This document shows, in pieces, positions 42,398-48,290 of a stretch of 48,290 nt of DNA. The notes under the pieces were generated by a model. The model was given only the letters and a program-made list of their open reading frames with translations. It had not been told where the DNA came from and made no database searches. Position numbers and translations under genes: made by a program. Position 1 is the first letter of the stretch, and every line of letters starts with the position of its first letter. Where the stretch lies: NCBI GenBank assembly GCA_030684415.1, contig JAUXNL010000009.1, positions 1-48,290 on the forward strand. The letters are read 5' to 3'. The stretch is from Moraxellaceae bacterium. Lineage in GTDB: Bacteria; Pseudomonadota; Gammaproteobacteria; Pseudomonadales; Moraxellaceae.

Positions 42398-44086
42398 TTG
42401 GCGGCGCTCGAACGTCGCTTTGGAAACGCCGCGTTGCAAGAGCCCCAAGTCTTTGACGAGGCTGATCGCCGCCTCACGCTCATTTCGGTCCTGATCGTCT
42501 TCCTGCTGAGCGCCATGAGCCAGACCGTGGTGGCGACAGCCATGCCGCGGATCGTCTCGGACCTGTCAGGCCTCCATCTCTATGCCTGGGCCACCACCGC
42601 CTATCTGCTGGCCTCGACGGTGATGGTGCCCATCTGGGGCAAGCTCGGCGACATCTATGGGCGCAAACCGATCCTGTTGATCGGCATCGGCGTCTTCCTG
42701 AGCGGGTCATGGCTGGCGGGTCTGGCCGGGGAGTTCGGCGACCTGCCCCTGCTGGGCGGCGGCATGATCCAGCTGATCACCGCCCGCGCCATCCAGGGTG
42801 TCGGCGGCGGCGCCTTGTTCACCATCGCCTTCGCCATCATCGCCGATCTCTACGCCCCGCGGGAGCGAGCCCAGTTCTCCGGCCTGTTCGGCGCTGTCTT
42901 TGGGGTGGCCAGCATCTTCGGCCCGGTCATCGGCGGCTTCTTCACCGACCACGGGACGGTGACCCTGGGCGGTCATGTCATCGAGGGATGGCGCTGGGTC
43001 TTCTATGTGAATGTGCCCTTCGCCCTGGCGGCGGTGGCGATGATCCTGGTGAAGATGCCGGCCCTGCCGCCCCGGGGGGAAGGGCGGATCGACTATGCCG
43101 GAGCGGCCCTGATCGTCGTGGGCTTCACAACCCTGCTCCTGGCCATCACCTGGGGGGGCCAGGCCTATGGCTGGGGCTCACCCATGATCCTGGGCCTGCT
43201 GGCGACGGCGGCGATCTCCCTCAGCGCCTTCATCGCCGTGCAGAGCCGGGTGCGCGATCCGATCCTGCCCCTGGACCTGTTCAGGAACCGCACCTTCAAC
43301 ACCGCCAACGGGGCGGCCTTCATCTATTCCATGGCCTTCATGGGGGTGACGTCCTTCCTGCCCCTTTACATGCAGGTGGGCCAGGGCGTCCCAGCCACCC
43401 GCAGCGGCCTGACCATGCTGGCCCTGATGGTCGGCCTGGTGGCCTCATCCACCCTCAACGGCCGCCTGGTGACAAAGACCGGGATATACAAGCCCTTCAT
43501 GATCGGCGGCGGCGCCGTTCTGATCCTCGGGGTCTTCACCCTCTGTTTCATCGGTCCCGACACCAGCACCCTTGATCTGGCCTGGCGGCTGCTGATCGTC
43601 GGCATCGGCCTGGGGCCTGGGCAGAGCCTGTTTGGCCTGGCGGTGCAGAACGCCGTGCCCATGCACCAGCTGGGTGTGGCCACCAGTTCAGGCCAGTTCG
43701 TCCGCCAGATCGGCTCGACCATGGGGGTCGCCCTGTTCGGCGCCATCCTCACCTGGGGGCTGACCGCCGAGCTTGGCCGGCAGTCGGCCGCCAACCCCGC
43801 CCTGCAGATGGAATCCCTGGAGCTGTCCGACCTGCAGCGGATGGCCATGGAACGGGACGCCGATCCGGGCCTCGCCGAGGCCCGGGCCGCTGATCCGGCC
43901 TCTGCGGCGGCCGACCAGGTCATCCGCGAGAGCCTGTCGCGCGCCGTCGTCTATGGAATCATCTTCAGCCTGGCGGTGCTGCTGATCGGCTTCGTGCTGA
44001 TGCTGATGATCCCGGCGACCCGCCTGAAGGAGCGCGAGATCGCGCCGCTGGCCGCCGCCGAGGAGGCCAAGGCCGGCGCGCCCTAG
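42398..44086 (+). CDS. MFS drug exporter, DHA2 (14-TM) family
   Basis: The 562-aa protein is a proton-coupled exporter of the EmrB/QacA type. TTAYLLASTVMVPIWGKLGDIYGRKP is motif A with the GKLGDxxGRKP pattern, and GVGGGALFTIAFAIIADLYAPRERAQ follows. The motif C region, AVFGVASIFGPVIGGFF, and about 14 hydrophobic helices support it. The start TTG at 42398 is the only reasonable upstream codon. The hydrophilic extracellular loop near the end is rich in Ala and Asp. A tandem hairpin terminator follows, shared with the convergent Crp/Fnr gene. Confidence 0.9.
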   Translation: MAALERRFGNAALQEPQVFDEADRRLTLISVLIVFLLSAMSQTVVATAMPRIVSDLSGLHLYAWATTAYLLASTVMVPIWGKLGDIYGRKPILLIGIGVFLSGSWLAGLAGEFGDLPLLGGGMIQLITARAIQGVGGGALFTIAFAIIADLYAPRERAQFSGLFGAVFGVASIFGPVIGGFFTDHGTVTLGGHVIEGWRWVFYVNVPFALAAVAMILVKMPALPPRGEGRIDYAGAALIVVGFTTLLLAITWGGQAYGWGSPMILGLLATAAISLSAFIAVQSRVRDPILPLDLFRNRTFNTANGAAFIYSMAFMGVTSFLPLYMQVGQGVPATRSGLTMLALMVGLVASSTLNGRLVTKTGIYKPFMIGGGAVLILGVFTLCFIGPDTSTLDLAWRLLIVGIGLGPGQSLFGLAVQNAVPMHQLGVATSSGQFVRQIGSTMGVALFGAILTWGLTAELGRQSAANPALQMESLELSDLQRMAMERDADPGLAEARAADPASAAADQVIRESLSRAVVYGIIFSLAVLLIGFVLMLMIPATRLKEREIAPLAAAEEAKAGAP

Positions 44087-44144
44087 CGCGTTCCCATAAG
44101 TCGGAGCCGGTTGTCGGAACGCGCTCTAAGCTTGGGACTTAGAG
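44085..44144. terminator. Tandem hairpins between convergent genes (bidirectional terminator)
   Basis: AGCGCGTTCC (44085-44094) pairs with GGAACGCGCT (44116-44125). It is followed by CTCTAAG (44124-44130) with CTTAGAG (44138-44144). Both stems are perfect. They lie exactly between the MFS and Crp/Fnr stops and could end transcription from both sides. The first resembles dispersed GC-rich palindromes common in alphaproteobacterial genomes. Confidence 0.65.
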
Positions 44145-44154
44145 CATGATGCGA

Positions 44155-44922
44155 TCAGCTCTCGGTGACCTCGGGCAAGAGCAGGCTGAAGTGGTCCTCG
44201 ACCGCCTGGTAGCACTCGCAACAGGCCTCCTCGAGCCCGTCCCGGTCGAGCACCTCCACATGGCCGTGGTGCTGACGGATCAGCCCCCGATGCTCAAGGG
44301 TCTTGGCCACGCCCGAAACCGTGGTCCGCTGCACCCCCAGCATCTCGGCCAGGCTCTGCTGGGTGAGGCGGATGATGTCGGTGTCCGAGCGGTCGTGGGT
44401 GGTCAGAAGCCAGCGACAGGCCCGCTGCTCCACCGGATGCAGGGCGTTGCACACCACAGACTGCATGACCTGGGCGAGCAGGGCGTCGGCATAGCGGGAG
44501 AAGAGGTCGGCGATCTCCGGCCGACGGCGCTTGGCCGCCTCCAGCTGCTCGGTGGCGATCACCAGGACCGGACCGGCGATCTGCACCACGGCGCGGCCAT
44601 AGGCCGGCTTGTGGCCGGAACTGACAATGCCGCCGGCGGCCCCTTCGCGGCCGATGCTGGCGGCCTCCACCTCGCGCCCGTCCCGGGTCACCAGCTGCAG
44701 GGAGATGATCGCCGAACGGGTCGGAAAGTGGGTGAGATCTACATCGTCGCCGGGTTCGAACAGCACGCGCCCCCGCTCAAGGTTCAGCTGTCGGATGTGC
44801 GGGGCGATATCCTGCAAAACCGCGCCCGGCAGGGCGGCGAGCAGGCGGTTGGCCCGCAGCGCGGTGGTGTCGGAGAGCCCGGCATAGGCGCGGGGATCGG
44901 ATGATGACTGACCCATGGACAT
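44155..44922 (-). CDS. Crp/Fnr-family transcriptional regulator
   Basis: The 255-aa protein has an N-terminal cyclic-nucleotide-binding-like beta barrel (RGRVLFEPGDDVDLTHFPTRSAIISL) and a C-terminal helix-turn-helix of the Crp_2 type (TQQSLAEMLGVQRTTVSGVAKTLEHRGLI). The CNB pocket lacks the full cAMP-binding RxSA element, so cAMP is unlikely to be the signal. Two Cys near the end (EEACCECYQ) are notable. ATG at 44922 or 44916 is likely. The frame is open to a TTG at 44940. The target is unknown. Confidence 0.87.
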   Translation of the reverse strand: MSMGQSSSDPRAYAGLSDTTALRANRLLAALPGAVLQDIAPHIRQLNLERGRVLFEPGDDVDLTHFPTRSAIISLQLVTRDGREVEAASIGREGAAGGIVSSGHKPAYGRAVVQIAGPVLVIATEQLEAAKRRRPEIADLFSRYADALLAQVMQSVVCNALHPVEQRACRWLLTTHDRSDTDIIRLTQQSLAEMLGVQRTTVSGVAKTLEHRGLIRQHHGHVEVLDRDGLEEACCECYQAVEDHFSLLLPEVTES

Positions 44923-45041
44923 GGGAAGGAAACGCCTCAAACGGCACGAGGTGACAGGGAAGCTTCACAGAAGGACCTACAGCCTCGCGCCGGCCGAGTC
45001 CGTCGGGCGCCCGACTATTGGTGGCTGGCCGGGGGCCTGAT

Positions 45042-47204
45042 CTACAGAAAGCTGTAGGGGTCGACATCGATCACCACCCGGACGGACCCAGGCGGTTTCA
45101 CCCGGGCGCGCCAGGCGGCCAGATAGGCCGACAGATCCACGGTGCGGTCGGCCCGCACCAGGAAGCGCTTGCGTCGCCGACCGCGGACCAGGGACAGGGG
45201 GGCATCGGCCGGGCCATAGACCTCCAGTCCTTCGGCGTTTGGGGCCGCCGCCGCCATCTCGCGGACGAAGGCTTCAAGGGCCTGCGGGTTCTCGCTGGAG
45301 ACGATGACCGCGCCCAGACGGCCAAAGGGCGGCAGGCCAGCCAGCTCCCGCTCGGCCATTTCGGCGGCGACAAAGGCGTCCCGGTCCTGGGCGGCCAGGG
45401 CCTGCATCACCGCGTGATCGGGGGCGTAGGTCTGGACCAGCGCCCGGCCTGGCCGGTCGTGACGGCCCGCCCGCCCCGTGGCCTGGGCCAGCAGCTGATA
45501 GGTCCGCTCGGCGGCCCGGAGGTCGCCGCCCTTCAAGCCAAGGTCTGCGTCCACCACGCCGACCAGGGTCAGGTTGGGGAAGTTATGACCCTTTGCCGCA
45601 GCCTGGGTGGCCACCAGGATGTCGATCTCGCCGGCGGCCATGGACTCCACCAGCCGGCGGGCGGCCTGGGCGTCGAACACGGTGTCCGAGGAGAACACCG
45701 CCACCCGGGCCTCGGGGAACAGGGCGCGGGCCTCCTCCTCCACCCGCTCCACCCCCGGCCCCACCGAGACCAGGCTGTCGAGGGCGCCACAGTGAGGGCA
45801 GGCCTTGGGCTTGGGCATGGAGAAGCCGGTGAGGTGGCAGACCAGCCGCCCGGTATAGCGGTGTTCCACCAGCCAGGAATCGGTGTCGGGCGCCGTCAAC
45901 CGCTCGCCGCAGGCCCGGCACAACACCAGCGGCGCATAGCCGCGCCGGTTGAGGAACAGGAGGGCCTGCTCCCCCCGCGCCAGGGTCTCCCCCACAGCGG
46001 CCGCCAGGGGGGGCGAGAGCCAGCGGCCATGCTCCAGGGCGACTTCCCGCAGGTCGATCAGGTCGATCTGCGGCAGGACCGCCGCGCCGTGGCGGGCCGA
46101 GAGCCGCAGCCAGCGATAGCGGCCGGTCTCGGCGTTGCGCAGGGACTCCAGGGAGGGCGTGGCCGAAGCCAGCACGACGGCGGCGGCCTCCATCTTGCCC
46201 CGCACCACCGCCAGGTCCCTCGCCTGGTAGATGAAGCCCTCCTCCTGCTTGAAGGAGGTGTCGTGCTCCTCGTCGACCACGATCAATTTCAAGTTCACAA
46301 ACGGCAGAAACAGGGCCGAGCGGGCGCCCACGACGATGGGGCAGGCGCCGGTGGCCACAGCCTCCCAGACCCGGCGCCGCGCCGGCGGGGCGACGCCGGA
46401 ATGCCACTCGGCGGGCAGGACCCCGAACCGTTCGGCGAAGCGGGATAGCACCGCCTGGGTGAGCGCGATCTCCGGCAGCATCACCAGGACCTGGGCGGCC
46501 GGGTCGGCGGCCAGGACGGCGGCGACCGCCTCCAGATAGACCTCGGTCTTGCCCGAGCCGGTCACCCCGTCCAACAGGGCGACATTGAAGCCCCCCTCGC
46601 CGATCATGGCGCTCAGCGCATGGGCGGCGGCGGCCTGGCTGGGATTGAGCGGGCTTCGGGACCGGGAAAGGTCCGGCGCCGGGAAGGCGACCGGGGCCGG
46701 CGCCAGGCGCACCGCCAGAACGCCCTCGTCGATCAGCCCCTTGACCACGCCGGCCGACACTGCGGCCTGACGGGCAAGGTCTGCCGGGGCGCCGGAAAAC
46801 CCCTCTAGGGCGGCCAGCACCTTCGCCCGGGCCGGGGTCATGCGGGGGACCGCAACGCCCGTGGGGACCACCTGTTTTTCCGGCCGGGCCTTGGGCGCGC
46901 GGGCGCCGCGCAGGGCGATGGCGAGGGGTTGTCCGGGCGCGTCCACCGCGTAGCGGGCCGCCCACTGGACAAACTCCAGGGTCCTCGCGGGCAAGGGCGG
47001 ATCGTCCAGGCGCGACTCCAGGGGTTTCAACGGCCGGTTGCCGCCGACCGCGTCCCGCAGGGCGGTCACCACCCCGCGCAAGGTGCGGGGACCCAGCGGG
47101 GCGGCCACCTGGTCGCCGACCTCCAGACCCATGCCTTCGGGCTCGGCATAGTCGAAGGCTTCCGGCAGGGGCATGGGCAGCAGGACCGAGGCGATACGGC
47201 TCAT
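45042..47204 (-). CDS. priA: Primosomal replication factor PriA (replication restart helicase)
   Basis: The 720-aa protein restarts stalled replication forks. It has a 3'-DNA-binding N-terminus (RIASVLLPMPLPEAFDY, VAAPLGPRTLRGVV), Walker A GVTGSGKTEVYL, and the DEEH box VVDEEHDTSFKQEEGF, in the DEAH-like position. Motif III, VLASATPSLES, and the QAAAKGHNFPNLTLVGV and ATGRAGR segments are present. The zinc region shows five Cys (LCRAC, LVCHL, ACPHC) instead of the eight of E. coli PriA. ATG at 47204 is chosen over the open frame to 47273, which overlaps the divergent promoter. It is divergent from the transaldolase gene. Confidence 0.95.
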   Translation of the reverse strand: MSRIASVLLPMPLPEAFDYAEPEGMGLEVGDQVAAPLGPRTLRGVVTALRDAVGGNRPLKPLESRLDDPPLPARTLEFVQWAARYAVDAPGQPLAIALRGARAPKARPEKQVVPTGVAVPRMTPARAKVLAALEGFSGAPADLARQAAVSAGVVKGLIDEGVLAVRLAPAPVAFPAPDLSRSRSPLNPSQAAAAHALSAMIGEGGFNVALLDGVTGSGKTEVYLEAVAAVLAADPAAQVLVMLPEIALTQAVLSRFAERFGVLPAEWHSGVAPPARRRVWEAVATGACPIVVGARSALFLPFVNLKLIVVDEEHDTSFKQEEGFIYQARDLAVVRGKMEAAAVVLASATPSLESLRNAETGRYRWLRLSARHGAAVLPQIDLIDLREVALEHGRWLSPPLAAAVGETLARGEQALLFLNRRGYAPLVLCRACGERLTAPDTDSWLVEHRYTGRLVCHLTGFSMPKPKACPHCGALDSLVSVGPGVERVEEEARALFPEARVAVFSSDTVFDAQAARRLVESMAAGEIDILVATQAAAKGHNFPNLTLVGVVDADLGLKGGDLRAAERTYQLLAQATGRAGRHDRPGRALVQTYAPDHAVMQALAAQDRDAFVAAEMAERELAGLPPFGRLGAVIVSSENPQALEAFVREMAAAAPNAEGLEVYGPADAPLSLVRGRRRKRFLVRADRTVDLSAYLAAWRARVKPPGSVRVVIDVDPYSFL

Positions 47205-47297
47205 GACCGGCGCGCCCCAGCTGTCATCAAGCCAGGGTGGCGAGGACCGGTCGCAGCGGCTAAACACCGCCATTCACTGCGCAGGGAGGCCCAGGCC

Positions 47298-47951
47298 ATG
47301 CAGATCTTTCTCGACACCACCGACACGGCCGTCCTGAAGGACCTGGCCTCTACAGGCCTGGTGGACGGCGTCACCACCAATCCGTCGCTGATCGCCAAGT
47401 CGGGCCGTCCCATGCTGGAGGTCATCGCTGAGATTTGCGACCTCGTCGAGGGTCCCGTCAGCGCCGAGGTCGCCGCTGTCGAGACCGAGGCCATGCTGGC
47501 CGAGGGCCGCAAGCTGGCGGGCGTCGCCCCCAATGTCGTGGTCAAGGTGCCCCTGACCCGGGCCGGCCTGACCGCGACAGGCGTGTTCACACGCGAGGGC
47601 ATCCAGACCAATGTCACCCTGTGCTTCTCCGCCGCCCAGGCCCTGATGGCTGCCAAGGCCGGCGCGACCTATATCTCGCCCTTCATCGGCCGCCTGGACG
47701 ACCATGGCGCCGACGGCATGGACCTGATCGCCGAGATCCGCGCCATCTATGACAACTACGACTTCGACACCGAAATCCTCGCCGCCTCGATCCGCACCAC
47801 CGCCCATGTGACCGCCTCGGCCCTGATGGGCGCCGACTGCGCCACCATCCCGCCGGCGGTCTTCCTCGACCTGTTCAAGCACCCGTTAACCGAGAAGGGT
47901 CTTGATCAGTTCATGAGCGACTGGGCCAAGACCGGCCAGTCGATCCTCTAG
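47298..47951 (+). CDS. Transaldolase/fructose-6-phosphate aldolase family
   Basis: The 217-aa protein is of the short transaldolase subfamily (TalC/FSA type). MQIFLDTTD starts the barrel, VDGVTTNPSLIAKSG follows, and the Schiff-base Lys is in NVVVKVPLTRAG (about 86). TNVTLCFSAAQALMAAKAGATYISPFIGRLDDHG, SIRTTAHV and a late PPAVFLDLFKHPLTEKGLDQF complete the pattern. It should act in the pentose phosphate pathway. The ATG has GGGAGG upstream. Confidence 0.93.
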   Translation: MQIFLDTTDTAVLKDLASTGLVDGVTTNPSLIAKSGRPMLEVIAEICDLVEGPVSAEVAAVETEAMLAEGRKLAGVAPNVVVKVPLTRAGLTATGVFTREGIQTNVTLCFSAAQALMAAKAGATYISPFIGRLDDHGADGMDLIAEIRAIYDNYDFDTEILAASIRTTAHVTASALMGADCATIPPAVFLDLFKHPLTEKGLDQFMSDWAKTGQSIL

Positions 47952-47987
47952 AGTTCGCGTCCGATTGGGCGCCAAGGGTCGGGGCGG

Positions 47988-48290
47988 ATGGACGGGATCA
48001 GTATCGACAGCGCGATGAGCGCCCACGAGGCCCAGGCTGCGGTCCGTGAGTACCTGCTTGAAAACCCCGGCGTGCTGCTGGACGATCCGGAGCTGCTGCG
48101 CCTGCTTGGCCTGCAGACCCTGCCGGAGAATGTGGTGGCCTTCGGGCCGGCCGCCCTGGCCAGGGTTCACGCCGCTCACCGCAAGGAATCGGCGGTGCGC
48201 CGCCAGCTGGAGTCGACCGCCCGGGCCAATTTCGCCGCCCAGGCCCAGACCCACGGGGCGGTGATCGACCTTCTGGAGGCCCGCAACCAC
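47988..48290 (+). CDS. DUF484-family protein, N-terminal part
   Basis: The gene runs off the right edge of the window after 101 codons. The visible part, AAVREYLLENPGVLLDDPELLRLLGL and then ARVHAAHRKESAVRRQLESTARANFAAQAQTHGAVIDLLEAR, is the N-terminal helix pair of DUF484 proteins. These are often encoded beside xerC. ATG at 47988 begins after GGGGCGG, a weak ribosome site. The remainder and its neighbour lie outside. Confidence 0.8.
   Translation, partial: MDGISIDSAMSAHEAQAAVREYLLENPGVLLDDPELLRLLGLQTLPENVVAFGPAALARVHAAHRKESAVRRQLESTARANFAAQAQTHGAVIDLLEARNH

Noticed and set aside
45018..46448. 476-aa antisense frame over priA
   Set aside because: priA motifs are clear on the other strand.
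1..48290. CRISPR arrays
   Set aside because: No regularly spaced direct repeats of CRISPR length were seen on either strand.

Overview
The window is GC-rich, densely coded alphaproteobacterial DNA. The protein features and gene order (hemC/hemD/mitofilin-like/hemY, tsaD-gpsA-yciI, a DUF484 gene, a perfect GTTC-N7-GTTC SOS box) fit the Caulobacterales, probably a Phenylobacterium/Caulobacter relative. This placement is inferred from the sequence; no database was searched.

Positions 1 to about 21.6 kb are accessory. The window opens in the last 39 codons and right end of an IS66-family element. A type IV McrBC restriction pair (minus strand) follows. Next comes a compact satellite or plasmid-like module: a tyrosine integrase, an unknown 209-aa protein, an AlpA-like HTH protein, and a primase (AEP)-PriCT-2-helicase fusion closed by a strong terminator. 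Beyond it lie a C5-cytosine methyltransferase and a GIY-YIG nuclease that look like a type II restriction-modification pair. A cargo stretch on the minus strand holds a lipoprotein-type EEP phosphatase/nuclease, a YHYH/Excalibur protein with a coupled 46-aa membrane peptide, and a glutamine amidotransferase. On the plus strand a LexA-type SOS box precedes a small operon (unknown protein, zinc ribbon, SRAP/YedK), whose SRAP gene is broken by one TGA at what looks like a Trp codon. A caspase-like protease and a large nuclease/P-loop NTPase fusion follow and form the best candidate for an undescribed defence pair. An IS110-family element with a structured RNA candidate upstream of its transposase ends the cargo. 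The accessory region meets the core genome at a complete tRNA-Thr(CGT) gene plus a second copy truncated exactly at the anticodon loop, the signature of an integration junction.

From 21.6 kb to the end the gene content is chromosomal. It holds a heme operon (hemC-hemD-mitofilin-like-hemY, minus) divergent from tsaD-gpsA-YciI-Rieske-nitrilase (plus, mostly translationally coupled); a methyltransferase; a SleB-type cell wall hydrolase; a creatininase-family protein; a molybdopterin oxidoreductase with its cytochrome b partner; a thioesterase, an alpha/beta hydrolase, a DUF488 protein and a crotonase; a pentapeptide-repeat protein; a CHAP amidase; an acyltransferase; TerC; a 14-TM MFS exporter; a Crp/Fnr regulator; priA; a transaldolase; and the start of a DUF484 gene.

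Start codons were chosen from visible Shine-Dalgarno sequences, ATGA-type overlaps and family N-termini. Several differ from the longest possible open frame.
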